NCBI RefSeq assembly: GCF_002735925.1
Contig: NZ_PEDL01000005.1
Coordinates: 62,001-126,000, forward strand
Direction of reading: 5' to 3'
Source of the DNA: Sporanaerobium hydrogeniformans
GTDB lineage: Bacteria > Bacillota > Clostridia > Lachnospirales > Cellulosilyticaceae
Length of the DNA: 64,000 nucleotides
The first letter of the stretch is position 1. Each line of letters begins with the position of its first letter. This document shows positions 45,045-54,056 of this stretch, piece by piece. A program made the position numbers and the translations under genes. A model generated the notes under the pieces. The model was not told the DNA's origin, did not search any database, and was given only the letters and a program-made list of their open reading frames with translations.

Positions 45045-45102
45045 CAAGGGTGAGAACTATATGCTACTCTCTAAATAATACTAGAATGAGGGGGTAGATA
45101 AA

Positions 45103-45561
45103 ATGAAATGCCCTTACTGTGGTTTTGGTACATCTAAGGTTCTTAATTCACGTCCTGTGAATGAGAATGAAACCATAAGAAGACGTAGGCAGTGTGAGCA
45201 ATGTGAGCGTCGATTTACAACTTATGAAAAGGTTGAGACTATACCTATCATGATTATTAAACGTAATATGACACGAGAACCTTTTGATAGAGAAAAGCTT
45301 TTAAAAGGGATTGTACGTTCCTGTAACAAGCGAAGCATTAGCATAGAACAAATTGAAGGATTAGTAGACGAGATAGAAAATGCTATTAGTACGATGGAGA
45401 CAAAAGAAATTTCTTCTACTACGATTGGTCAAATGACAATGGAGCACCTAAGGAACTTAGATGAAGTTTCATATATTCGTTTTGCTTCTGTCTATAAGCA
45501 ATTTAAGAGTATTGATGAATTTATTACGGAGCTAGAAAATATAAAAAAACAAAAACAATAA
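45103..45561 (+). CDS. nrdR: Transcriptional repressor NrdR
   Basis: A 152-residue NrdR, the (d)ATP-sensing repressor of ribonucleotide reductase genes. The N-terminal zinc ribbon has CPYCGFGTSKVLNSRP and CEQCERRFTTYE (Cys 3, 6, 31, 34). The ATP-cone follows (IIKRNMTREPFDREKLLKGI). The length is standard. Start ATG follows GAGGGGGTAGATAAA. A two-way terminator separates it from comM. Confidence 0.97.
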   Translation: MKCPYCGFGTSKVLNSRPVNENETIRRRRQCEQCERRFTTYEKVETIPIMIIKRNMTREPFDREKLLKGIVRSCNKRSISIEQIEGLVDEIENAISTMETKEISSTTIGQMTMEHLRNLDEVSYIRFASVYKQFKSIDEFITELENIKKQKQ

Positions 45562-45597
45562 AAGGCTACATTTAAGTATCTATAGATGTAGCCTTTT
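45560..45597. terminator. Two-way terminator between nrdR and comM
   Basis: AAAAGGCTACAT (45560-45571) pairs with ATGTAGCCTTTT (45586-45597) around a 14-base loop. A-rich and T-rich ends make it usable on both strands. Confidence 0.85.
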
Positions 45598-45598
45598 A

Positions 45599-47116
45599 TT
45601 ATGCCCAAAATTGACGGTCTAATAAGCGATAATGAAGAGCTTCAGCAAGTTGACTACTATCAATATGAGAAGTATTATCAAAATCTGCGATTGTGAGTGA
45701 AAGGCGAAGAATTTTATCATATGCACGTAAGCTTGAAGCAGTATGCTGAAACCAATTATTAAGTAAGCGTTGTGCTTCAGCTGTAAGTTGACAATAGTCA
45801 TTTAAGCGGTTAGAAGGAATTTGACTATTCCAATGGAAAGATTGATTTTTAAAGCGTTCTTTTTGAAGTTCAAATACTTTTATAACATGAGTATAAAGCA
45901 TTGTTGAGGAAGTAGTAGATGTTTTTTTCATTTCTTCAAGAGTAGGGGAGGGCGCCTCAAGGTGTAAATCCATTCGATCAAGTAGTGGACCAGATAGCTT
46001 ACGAAGATAGTGTTTAATCTCTGTTAAACTACAAGAACATTTTTTAGTATCAGGATAATAACCACAAGGGCAAGGATTAGTAGAAGCAATAAATAAAAAA
46101 TGTGCAGGATAAGTAATACTGGTTTGAGCACGCGAAATAGTAACTTGATGTTCTTCTAAAGGTTGGCGTAATACTTCAAGGGCTGAACGGTTAAATTCTA
46201 AAAGCTCATCAAGAAAGAGAACGCCATGATGAGCGAGACTAATCTCACCTGGCTTAGGATGAGCACCTCCTCCCGTAAGGCCAATAGGTGAGATTGTATG
46301 GTGAGGTGCACGAAAAGGACGCATACGGATGATGCCATGGTGAGGGAGTTTTTGTGCGACACTGTAAATCTTAGTAATATCTAGTGCTTCTTCCAAGGTG
46401 AGAGGAGGTAAAATAGAAGGTAATCTTTTAGCTAACATGGTTTTACCAGATCCGGGAGGTCCTATTAAGATGGCATTATGGTAACCACCAGCAGCTAGCA
46501 TTAGTCCTCGTTTGACATTTTCTTGACCTTTAATATCTGCAAAGTCTAATGGTTCTTTAGGAATAGAACTAGAACAAGTGGTGGGAGGACAAGGTTCTAG
46601 ATTTTTATCTCCTTTTAAAAAAGTAATAACTTGATTTAGATGAGAAGCAAGTAGGATAGGACATTTCTGAATGAGTGAAGCTTCTTCTTGATTGGTAACA
46701 GGTACAATACAATAAGTAAATTGTTGAGGAGAAAGATTACAAAGAATAGGCAAAAGACCTTTGACACTCCTTAGAGAACCATCTAAAGCAAGTTCACCTA
46801 TAAATAATATAGAGGTAAGTATGTTGGTAGGGATTTCGCCCATGCAACCTAAGAGTGCTAAGGCAATGGGTAAATCGTAAAGAGAACCTTCCTTTTTAAT
46901 GTCAGCAGGAGCAAGGTTGATAGTGATTTTACGAGCAGGAAATTTAAAACCACTATTTTTAATGGCACTTTTTACACGTTCTTTAGATTCTTTAACAGCG
47001 CTATCAGGAAGACCTACAATATCAAAGCCTGGTAAGCCATCACTTAGATCAACTTCTACTTCTACAGGTAATGTATCAACACCATTTAATGAAAAACTGT
47101 TTAATTTGCAAAACAT
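45599..47116 (-). CDS. comM: YifB/ComM-family AAA+ ATPase
   Basis: A 505-residue Mg-chelatase-like AAA+ protein (YifB/ComM). In some bacteria ComM is a branch-migration helicase that helps integrate transforming DNA. The N-terminal Lon-protease-like fold (EVEVDLSDGLPGFDIVGLPD) is followed by Walker A GPPGSGKTMLAKRLPSIL (about residue 220), PFRAPHHTIS, Walker B GVLFLDELLEF (about 297), STNPCPCGYYPD with Cys residues and GPLLDRMDLHLE. Start ATG follows AAAGGATAACCGG. It is divergent from dprA, another DNA-uptake-associated gene. Confidence 0.92.
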   Translation of the reverse strand: MFCKLNSFSLNGVDTLPVEVEVDLSDGLPGFDIVGLPDSAVKESKERVKSAIKNSGFKFPARKITINLAPADIKKEGSLYDLPIALALLGCMGEIPTNILTSILFIGELALDGSLRSVKGLLPILCNLSPQQFTYCIVPVTNQEEASLIQKCPILLASHLNQVITFLKGDKNLEPCPPTTCSSSIPKEPLDFADIKGQENVKRGLMLAAGGYHNAILIGPPGSGKTMLAKRLPSILPPLTLEEALDITKIYSVAQKLPHHGIIRMRPFRAPHHTISPIGLTGGGAHPKPGEISLAHHGVLFLDELLEFNRSALEVLRQPLEEHQVTISRAQTSITYPAHFLFIASTNPCPCGYYPDTKKCSCSLTEIKHYLRKLSGPLLDRMDLHLEAPSPTLEEMKKTSTTSSTMLYTHVIKVFELQKERFKNQSFHWNSQIPSNRLNDYCQLTAEAQRLLNNWFQHTASSLRAYDKILRLSLTIADFDNTSHIDSSQLAEALHYRLLDRQFWA

Positions 47117-47228
47117 CCGGTTATCCTTTCTTTAATGAACTTTTTTTAAGTATAGGATAAAAAGATAAAATTTAAACACAGTAGATTAATTTTTTTGAAT
47201 ATTAATAAAACGGTAAGGTGATGAGATA

Positions 47229-48323
47229 ATGGATACAGTTTATAATATTTGGTTGCAACAAACGCCTTTAGTAGCTCGTCAAAAGCAGGAGCTACTGACT
47301 TATTTTGGAGAGGCTAAAAAAGTATATGAGGCTTCTTATGAAGCTTATTTTGAAGCGCATTTAGAAAAAAGGTGTATTGAGAAACTCTTACTAGCAAAGA
47401 AAAGACTTAACGAAGCAGAAAAGATAAAGAATTATTGTGAAAAAGAAGGCATATATATACTAGATAAAACTCATCCTGAGTATCCTTTCTATCTCAAGCA
47501 AATTGTAGATAGCCCTATAGTTTTATTTATTAAAGGACAGCTAGCTAGTTTGCAAAAACCTCTTTTTGCTATTGTAGGTTCTAGAAAATGTTCAGAATAT
47601 GGTTATGAAATGGCGTATCAATTGGCAAGTAACCTAGCTCAAACAGGTATTACTATAGTAAGTGGTATGGCTTTAGGAATTGATGAAGCAGCTCATAAAG
47701 GAGCTTTAAGAAACGGAGATTCTATAGCAGTTTTAGGGACAGGAGTAGATTGTTGCTATCCTAAAAAAAATTATGGAATATATAAGGAAATGTGTCAAAA
47801 AGGGTGTTTGGTAACAGAATATGAACCAGGAATTGAACCGCTACCTTTTCATTTTCCATTAAGAAATAGAATTATCAGTGGTATGACAATGGGAGTATTA
47901 GTTGTGGAAGCAGACATTAGAAGCGGCTCATTAATTACAGCAAATCTTGCATTAGAGTATAATCGTGAAGTATTTGCTGTACCTGGAAATATTACTAGTT
48001 CTTTGAGCTCTGGTACGAATGAATTAATTAAACATGGTGCTAAATGTGTCACTTGTATAGAGGATATTTTGGAAGAATTACCTATAGATTTTTTAAATAC
48101 ATTTGAAGAGAATAAAAAAAATAGTTCTGTAAATCCTTATTATAAACTTGCACAACATGAAACTATAGTATATGCTTATGTAAGTTGGAATCCTATATGT
48201 TTAGAGGAGCTATTATTAAACACAAGGTTACCTTATATGAATTTATTAGAGTGCTTAGTAGGGTTAGAAACTCGTGAACTTATAAAGAGATTACCAGGAG
48301 AAAGATACGTACGTATTAAATGA
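47229..48323 (+). CDS. dprA: DNA-processing protein DprA (Smf)
   Basis: A 364-residue DprA, which loads RecA on incoming single-stranded DNA. The extended Rossmann fold is seen in LFAIVGSRKCSEYGYEMA, IVSGMALGIDEAAHKGAL (about residues 139-156), AVLGTGVDCCYPKKN, FPLRNRIISGM and EADIRSGSLITANLALEYNR. A short winged-helix-like C-terminus follows. An N-terminal helical part precedes the fold. It lies 10 bases before topA, the usual dprA-topA order. Confidence 0.95.
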   Translation: MDTVYNIWLQQTPLVARQKQELLTYFGEAKKVYEASYEAYFEAHLEKRCIEKLLLAKKRLNEAEKIKNYCEKEGIYILDKTHPEYPFYLKQIVDSPIVLFIKGQLASLQKPLFAIVGSRKCSEYGYEMAYQLASNLAQTGITIVSGMALGIDEAAHKGALRNGDSIAVLGTGVDCCYPKKNYGIYKEMCQKGCLVTEYEPGIEPLPFHFPLRNRIISGMTMGVLVVEADIRSGSLITANLALEYNREVFAVPGNITSSLSSGTNELIKHGAKCVTCIEDILEELPIDFLNTFEENKKNSSVNPYYKLAQHETIVYAYVSWNPICLEELLLNTRLPYMNLLECLVGLETRELIKRLPGERYVRIK

Positions 48324-48333
48324 GGAGGTCCAT

Positions 48334-50403
48334 ATGGCTGATAATTTAGTGATTGTAGAATCAGCAGCTAAAGTAAATACAATTAGTAGATTCTTAGGGA
48401 AAAATTATAAAGTAGAGGCATCAATGGGACATGTAAGAGATCTACCTAAAAGTCAATTAGGGATAGATGTAGAAAATAACTATGAGCCTAAATATATTAC
48501 TATTAGAGGAAAAGGGGAATTACTTCAAAAAATAAGAAAGGAAGTAAAAGGTGCTGACAATATTTATTTAGCAACTGACCCAGACCGTGAAGGAGAAGCT
48601 ATTTCATGGCATTTATTTCACACTCTTAAATTACAAGATAAAAATGTATATCGTATTACCTTTAATGAAATCACAGAAAAAGCGGTTAAAGAAGCACTTA
48701 AACATCCAAGAACTATCAATATGGATTTAGTAGATGCGCAACAAGCAAGACGTGTATTAGACCGTTTGGTAGGGTATAAGATTAGTCCAATTTTATGGAA
48801 AAAAGTGCGTAAAGGGTTAAGTGCAGGACGTGTACAATCTGTTACCCTTCGGTTAATTAGTGATCGTGAAAAAGAAATTCGTGAATTTGTAGAAGAGGAA
48901 TATTGGTCCATAGAGGTTCACTTAAGTGCGAATAAGAGTAAGGCTTTTGAGGCAAAACTAGAGAGCAAAGGTGATCAAAAAATAACTATTGCTAATGAAC
49001 AAGAAGCAAAAGCTATTATTGCAGCATGTGAAAAAGGTGAATTCCATGTTATAAGTACTAAAAAAAGTAATCGTATAAAAAATACAGTACTTCCTTTTAC
49101 AACGAGTACAATGCAACAAGAAGCTGCCAAACACCTTGGTTTTTCTACACAAAAGACAATGAATATTGCTCAGCAACTTTATGAAGGGATTAAAGTAGGG
49201 AAAAAAGAAGTGGGTGTTATTACTTATTTACGTACTGACTCTGTACGTATTGCTGACAAAGCCAAAGAGGAAGCAGCACTTTACATCAAAGAAAAATTTG
49301 GTGAAAATTATTTAGGTGAACAAAAAGACAATGGAAAAGCTAAGAAGATTAATATTCAAGATGCACATGAGGCGATTAGGCCCACTTATATGGAATATGA
49401 ACCAAGTGTAATAAAAGAATACCTTTCAAGAGATCAATATCGTCTCTATCATCTGATATGGAATCGCTTTCTAGCAAGTCAAATGGCACCTGCAGAATAT
49501 GAAACTCATTCTATTAAAATTCAAAATGGCGACTATATTTTTAAGACAGCCTATTCAATTACTCTTTTTGAAGGGTTTATGAAAGCTTATAATTTAAATG
49601 AAGAAAAGACCAAGAAAACCAATCTATTACAAGTACAAGAAGGACAAAGTTTACAGTGTGGGAGCATGATTCCTAATCAGCACTTTACGCAACCTCCTGC
49701 GCGTTTTTCAGAGGCAATGCTTGTAAAAACCTTAGAAGAAAATGGAGTAGGGCGCCCTAGTACTTATGCACCTACTATTACGACACTTTTGGCAAGAGGT
49801 TATATTGTAAAAGAAAATAAGATGCTTTATCCTACGGAGTTAGGAGAAGTGGTAAACCATATTATGTTAGAGCAGTTTGATGAGATAGTAGATGTAGAGT
49901 TTACGGCTAATATGGAGCGTATTCTTGATGAAATTGCAGCAGGTAATGTAGAATGGAAAGAAATTATTAAATCTTTCTATCCACATTTTAATCAAACAGT
50001 ATTAAAAGCAGAAGCTGAAGTGCAAAACGTAGATCTTACTGAAAAAACAGATATTCCTTGTGAAAAGTGTGGTACACATCTCATTGTACGTTATGGTAAA
50101 TATGGTAAGTTTTTAGGATGTCCTAGTTTCCCAGAATGTAATTTTACAAAGCCTTGGTATGAAGAAACAGGTATTGTGTGTCCTATTTGTGGTGGTAAGG
50201 TACTTATTAAGAAGACGAAAAAGGGCAGAACTTATTATGGGTGTGAGAACAATGGCGAAAATTGCGAATTTATGTCTTGGGAAAAACCTACAGGTGACAA
50301 GTGTCCTGCATGTGGAGATGTGCTTGTTGAAAAAGGAAATAGTAAAAATAAAAAGACAGTATGTAGAAACACAACCTGTAATTATGGCAAACAGAATAAA
50401 TAA
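48334..50403 (+). CDS. topA: DNA topoisomerase I
   Basis: A 689-residue type IA topoisomerase that relaxes negative supercoils. The Toprim domain opens with LVIVESAAKVNTISRFLG and holds ATDPDREGEAISWHL; the catalytic Tyr is in GVITYLRTDSVRIA (about residue 298); HEAIRPTYM and GRPSTYAPTI follow. Three C-terminal zinc ribbons are seen (CEKCG...CPSFPEC; CPICGG...CENNGENC; CPACGD...CRNTTC). The ATG follows GAGGAGGTCCAT. A hairpin terminator lies about 90 bases downstream. Confidence 0.97.
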   Translation: MADNLVIVESAAKVNTISRFLGKNYKVEASMGHVRDLPKSQLGIDVENNYEPKYITIRGKGELLQKIRKEVKGADNIYLATDPDREGEAISWHLFHTLKLQDKNVYRITFNEITEKAVKEALKHPRTINMDLVDAQQARRVLDRLVGYKISPILWKKVRKGLSAGRVQSVTLRLISDREKEIREFVEEEYWSIEVHLSANKSKAFEAKLESKGDQKITIANEQEAKAIIAACEKGEFHVISTKKSNRIKNTVLPFTTSTMQQEAAKHLGFSTQKTMNIAQQLYEGIKVGKKEVGVITYLRTDSVRIADKAKEEAALYIKEKFGENYLGEQKDNGKAKKINIQDAHEAIRPTYMEYEPSVIKEYLSRDQYRLYHLIWNRFLASQMAPAEYETHSIKIQNGDYIFKTAYSITLFEGFMKAYNLNEEKTKKTNLLQVQEGQSLQCGSMIPNQHFTQPPARFSEAMLVKTLEENGVGRPSTYAPTITTLLARGYIVKENKMLYPTELGEVVNHIMLEQFDEIVDVEFTANMERILDEIAAGNVEWKEIIKSFYPHFNQTVLKAEAEVQNVDLTEKTDIPCEKCGTHLIVRYGKYGKFLGCPSFPECNFTKPWYEETGIVCPICGGKVLIKKTKKGRTYYGCENNGENCEFMSWEKPTGDKCPACGDVLVEKGNSKNKKTVCRNTTCNYGKQNK

Positions 50404-50495
50404 TTAATTTACAATTTGTTAAATATTATTAGTATTAAAGTTTACATTTATATATTGAGTTTTTTGTCAAATGGTGTTACTATTTGTTTATGGGC

Positions 50496-50527
50496 AGACA
50501 AAGTTGCTAAGTCAACTTTGTCTTTTT
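50496..50527 (+). terminator. Terminator between topA and codY
   Basis: AGACAAAGTTG (50496-50506) pairs perfectly with CAACTTTGTCT (50513-50523) around CTAAGT, followed by TTTT to 50527. Confidence 0.9.
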
Positions 50528-50550
50528 AAGTGAATGAATGTATATTTTCT

Positions 50551-50565
50551 AATTTTTTGAACATA
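50551..50565. promoter_or_regulatory. Possible CodY box before codY
   Basis: AATTTTTTGAACATA matches the CodY box AATTTTCWGAAAATT at 12 of 15 positions. It lies 61 bases before codY, so autoregulation is possible; in AT-rich DNA such matches also arise by chance. Confidence 0.35.
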
Positions 50566-50625
50566 CTAAAGTATAGAAAACCTTTAGATTATAACTAAGT
50601 ACAAATGAATTAAGGAGGAGATGTC

Positions 50626-51384
50626 ATGTCTCAAGAATTATTACAAAAAATGCGTAAAGTGAATCGCTTACTTCAAAGATTTGGTTCAGATCGAGTTATC
50701 TTTTCTGATATCTGTGAAGTAATTGGTGATGTAGTTAAATCCAACGCAGTGGTTGTAAGTGCAAAAAGTAAAATATTAGGTGTAAATAGTACAATTCCTC
50801 ATAACTTTGCAAATGCAGAACAATATATGGATTATTCTATCAATGATCAATTCATGACTATTATGGATCTTAAAGAAAATGTAGCATTAGAAAGTATTTT
50901 TACAGAAACACCTAATAGCGCAAATTATATAGCTTGCATTGTACCTATTATTGCAGGTGGACAAAGATTAGGTACTTTCTTACTCTATAAAGAAAAGGGA
51001 GAGGGCAATTTTACAACTGAAGATTTAATTTTAGCAGAATATGGTGCAACCATTGTGGCTGTAGAAATGCTTGGTTCGTTAAAGGATGAAACAGATGAAG
51101 AAGAACGTCGTATTGCTATTGTGAAATCAGCAATTGGCACGCTTTCTTATTCTGAACTTGAAGCTATCTTCCATATTTTTGAAAAACTTGATGGAACAGA
51201 AGGACTTCTCATTGCAAGTAAAATTGCAGATAAAGTAGGGATTACACGTTCTGTTATCGTTAATGCGCTTCGTAAATTTGAAAGTGCAGGTGTCATTGAA
51301 TCTCGTTCGTTAGGTATGAAAGGAACTTATATTAAAGTTCTTAATCCAGCACTTCTTGATGAACTTGCTAAATTACGTAAATAA
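50626..51384 (+). CDS. codY: GTP- and BCAA-sensing global regulator CodY
   Basis: A 252-residue CodY, which represses amino-acid uptake, metabolism and often sporulation genes when GTP and branched-chain amino acids are plentiful. The N-terminal GAF domain (MRKVNRLLQRFGSDRVIFSD to the IVPIIAGGQRLGTFLLYK stretch) precedes the winged HTH with IASKIADKVGITRSVIVNAL (about residues 204-223) and ESAGVIESRSLGMKGTYIKV. The ATG has AAGGAGGAGATGTC upstream. It is monocistronic between two terminators. Confidence 0.97.
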   Translation: MSQELLQKMRKVNRLLQRFGSDRVIFSDICEVIGDVVKSNAVVVSAKSKILGVNSTIPHNFANAEQYMDYSINDQFMTIMDLKENVALESIFTETPNSANYIACIVPIIAGGQRLGTFLLYKEKGEGNFTTEDLILAEYGATIVAVEMLGSLKDETDEEERRIAIVKSAIGTLSYSELEAIFHIFEKLDGTEGLLIASKIADKVGITRSVIVNALRKFESAGVIESRSLGMKGTYIKVLNPALLDELAKLRK

Positions 51385-51415
51385 TAAAAAAGATGACTTA
51401 GGTCATCTTTTTTAT
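51384..51415. terminator. Two-way terminator between codY and ylbJ
   Basis: A 14-bp stem (51384-51397 with 51402-51415) has loop TTAG and A6/T6 ends, so it can stop transcripts from both sides. Confidence 0.9.
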
Positions 51416-51456
51416 ATGTAAAAGATAGTACTATAAGAGACATTTTAAAATAAAAA

Positions 51457-52560
51457 TTAGTGTTTAAGATGGATATTTTTAGTAGCAAACAGAATTGGTT
51501 TTGAAACAAGGCGTTGTGTATTTCCAGCTAAGAAGATAATAAAAAGTAGAAGAGCCCCTAACCAATAAACAGGTAAATAAAATGGAGTTTTTTCAACTTG
51601 CCATTGCCATAAGGGATAAAGACATTTAGTAAGGAGAAAACTTATAAAGCCTTGAGCAAGTTTATAGAAAAAGTAAGGTACTAGAGAAAAAGGTACTTTT
51701 TCAAGGATATAAGAAGTTTGAAATAGAATACAGATTCCTCCAAAGCCTAGAATAAAAGCAATCAGTGGAAGGCTAGTTGCAGGAGGAAGAGCAGATTGGC
51801 ATAATCCACTTACACCATTAGAAAGCTCTAGAAGACCCGAAAGAAATAAAAGCTGAGAAGAAGAAAGCTGAAGATGGTAAGGACTTATAAAAGCAGGTAA
51901 TACAGTGATAAAGAGGCTTACTAGCACGGAAAAGAAAATGATATATGCACCTACATAGACGATAGTATCCATACCGTTCTTAACTGCTTCATTAAAAAGA
52001 TTGGAAAAAGAAGAAGAGGACTGCGTATCATGGTGATTTCTTTTAAAGGAAGAAGCTCTAGCAGGAAAACGGCGTAAACAGATACTGATTAAAAAGGCAG
52101 AAAGAAAGTGGATAAAAAGTAAGAAGTAGCCTAAATGAGTGTTTTGGAGTAGTAGTGTACCTACTGTGCCAACAATAAATAAAGGACCACAGTTATTAGC
52201 AAAGCAAAGTACTTTTTGTGCTTCTGACAGGGAAAGATAATTTTGTTGATAGAGTTCCTTGGTTACTTTTGCCCCCATAGGATAACCTGCTATGAGACCA
52301 AGTATAAAAGCTAGCAAACTACCACCTGGTAGATGCCAGAGTCTTTGTGTCCACTTATTCATAGTGAATTGTAATTTGCCGAGAACATCAGAACCCATTA
52401 AAAGATTGACCAAAATAATAAAAGGAAGCAAAGAGGGAAGTACCTTATTAAACCAAAGAAGGAGTCCTGAGGAAGCAGCTTCAATGCAAAGCTGAGGATA
52501 AAGAAGCATAGTACCTAACAATAGAAAAATGAAAAAGATAAGGGTAATTTTTTTAAACAC
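51457..52560 (-). CDS. ylbJ: Sporulation integral membrane protein YlbJ
   Basis: A 367-residue membrane protein of the YlbJ family (nucleoside-recognition/Gate-type), needed for spore cortex formation in Bacillus. It has about eight to ten hydrophobic segments. Marks are GLLLWFNKVLPSLLPFIILVN, LAGYPMGAKVTKELYQQ and CFANNCGPLFIVGTVG. I chose the GTG at 52560, which has AAGGAGG at six bases; a TTG at 52566 touches the ribosome site. A terminator separates it from ylbM. Confidence 0.88.
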   Translation of the reverse strand: MFKKITLIFFIFLLLGTMLLYPQLCIEAASSGLLLWFNKVLPSLLPFIILVNLLMGSDVLGKLQFTMNKWTQRLWHLPGGSLLAFILGLIAGYPMGAKVTKELYQQNYLSLSEAQKVLCFANNCGPLFIVGTVGTLLLQNTHLGYFLLFIHFLSAFLISICLRRFPARASSFKRNHHDTQSSSSFSNLFNEAVKNGMDTIVYVGAYIIFFSVLVSLFITVLPAFISPYHLQLSSSQLLFLSGLLELSNGVSGLCQSALPPATSLPLIAFILGFGGICILFQTSYILEKVPFSLVPYFFYKLAQGFISFLLTKCLYPLWQWQVEKTPFYLPVYWLGALLLFIIFLAGNTQRLVSKPILFATKNIHLKH

Positions 52561-52630
52561 GTGCAACCTCCTTAGTAAAGCCTACATAATTTAAGACAAG
52601 TCTTTAATTATGTATATGAAAGAACAGATA

Positions 52631-52657
52631 AAAAAATAACAGCCTAAAAGGCTGTTA
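52631..52657 (-). terminator. Terminator of ylbM
   Basis: On the minus strand TAACAGCC pairs with GGCTGTTA around TTTTA (52657-52637) and a run of T follows (52636-52631). It overlaps the ylbM stop codon. Confidence 0.85.
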
Positions 52658-53887
52658 AACTTTAATAAAGGGTTGTGTGTAATCTTGAAAATAAAAAGAG
52701 GGTTTTTTACAAAGGTAATAGTAGAGCTGAGTTGCTCGTATTTCGTAAGTAAGAAGTTTTTGAGCTTCAGGCGAAAGTGTATGCTTTACTTTAGATAGAT
52801 TGGTGATGATTGGAACAGATGCCTTTTGTGTAAGTTTTTTTAAAAGAGGAAAGGCTGTTTTTCTACATCCTAAGACTCGAATATAAGGAATCCAGTCGTG
52901 AGTTTCTAAAGATAACATATCTATTTTTTTAATATCAAGAAGGAGCCTTAAAAAGGCACGTTGTACAGTTGCCCGGGTATATGTTTTTGAGGTAACTGCA
53001 GTAAGAATAGTTTCTAAATCTATGGTTTGAGAAAAGGTATTGTAAATAGAATGCATTAAATCTTTTGGAACATCCCAAATAGAATACAAATCCTCTTTTT
53101 GGGATAACATAAGTTTATATTGGAGCAAACTACCTAAGTCGTCCCATTGTGGAAGTGCTGTAGGTTCTTTAGGAAGAAAAAAGAAGCTACTGGGTGGCAT
53201 GCAGCTTGAAATAGATGTATGGTCACTAGCAAGTAATGCTTGGCGAATAGCAGTAGCAGAGGCAATAGGAGCTGTAATAACTGTTTGATGGTAATCGGCA
53301 ATTTCCCGCTTTAGGGTAGTAGGTATGATAGATGACTCCCATTTAGTTAAGGCTCTTAAATATTCAATCCCTAGTATATTATTAGGAGATTCTAGAATTT
53401 TTTCTAAAGTGCAAGGTGAAAAGCCCAAAGCTGTAAGAGAGTGGATTAAAGCTTTTTGTCTTGCACGAGGAAAGCTTTCACCTTGTTGAAGTGCATGTTT
53501 GAGAGTCTGAGAAAAAAGAGGAGTTTCTTTTGATAGAGTAGAGGCAATTGTTTGGAGAAGCTCTAGATTTCCTACTTCACTACCAAAGGAAAGTGTATGG
53601 GTACAGCCTGTCTTGTGGAGAAGAGAGACAGCTGCTTCTGAAAAACGCTCTGCACTAGCTGTTGCGAAGGGAACAGGTAGTTCAAGAACGAGGTCGATAC
53701 CACTGTGAAGAGCCATTTGAGTACGTGTAAATTTATCTGCAATACTTGGAAGGCCTCTTTGTGTAAAATGACCGCTCATAACAGCTATAACAAAATCTGA
53801 ACCTATTTGTTTTTTGCAATAAGTGAGTTGATACAAGTGCCCATTATGAAAAGGGTTGTATTCGGCAACGATTCCTGTAACGTGCAT
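52655..53887 (-). CDS. tmcAL: tRNA(Met) cytidine acetate ligase (YlbM/TmcAL)
   Basis: A 410-residue nucleotidyltransferase-fold protein of the YlbM/TmcAL family. TmcAL in B. subtilis makes N4-acetylcytidine at the wobble base of elongator tRNA-Met from acetate and ATP. The N-terminal VTGIVAEYNPFHNGHLYQL carries the HxGH nucleotide-binding motif; VIAVMSGHFTQRGLPSIADK and LVLELPVPFATASAERF follow. The ATG at 53887 has GGAGG at six bases; a TTG at 53899 overlaps the site. The adjacent pta-ackA pair makes acetate, the substrate, though this may be chance. Confidence 0.9.
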   Translation of the reverse strand: MHVTGIVAEYNPFHNGHLYQLTYCKKQIGSDFVIAVMSGHFTQRGLPSIADKFTRTQMALHSGIDLVLELPVPFATASAERFSEAAVSLLHKTGCTHTLSFGSEVGNLELLQTIASTLSKETPLFSQTLKHALQQGESFPRARQKALIHSLTALGFSPCTLEKILESPNNILGIEYLRALTKWESSIIPTTLKREIADYHQTVITAPIASATAIRQALLASDHTSISSCMPPSSFFFLPKEPTALPQWDDLGSLLQYKLMLSQKEDLYSIWDVPKDLMHSIYNTFSQTIDLETILTAVTSKTYTRATVQRAFLRLLLDIKKIDMLSLETHDWIPYIRVLGCRKTAFPLLKKLTQKASVPIITNLSKVKHTLSPEAQKLLTYEIRATQLYYYLCKKPSFYFQDYTQPFIKV

Positions 53888-53980
53888 AATTACCTCCAAT
53901 TTAGATGTCGAATAAGCTTTTATTTTTATTGTAACGGAAACTTTTTAAAAAAGAAAGGCGATAAATTTTTGAATTATGTC

Positions 53981-54009
53981 TTGTATACACGAGATACATT
54001 GCATATAAT
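53981..54009 (+). promoter_or_regulatory. Promoter of pta-ackA
   Basis: -35 TTGTAT (53981-53986), a 17-bp spacer and -10 TATAAT (54004-54009) precede pta by about 48 bases. Confidence 0.75.
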
Positions 54010-54056
54010 AAGAAATGAGGGCATAATGAAATTATAATTGAAAGGGGTCATTGTAA

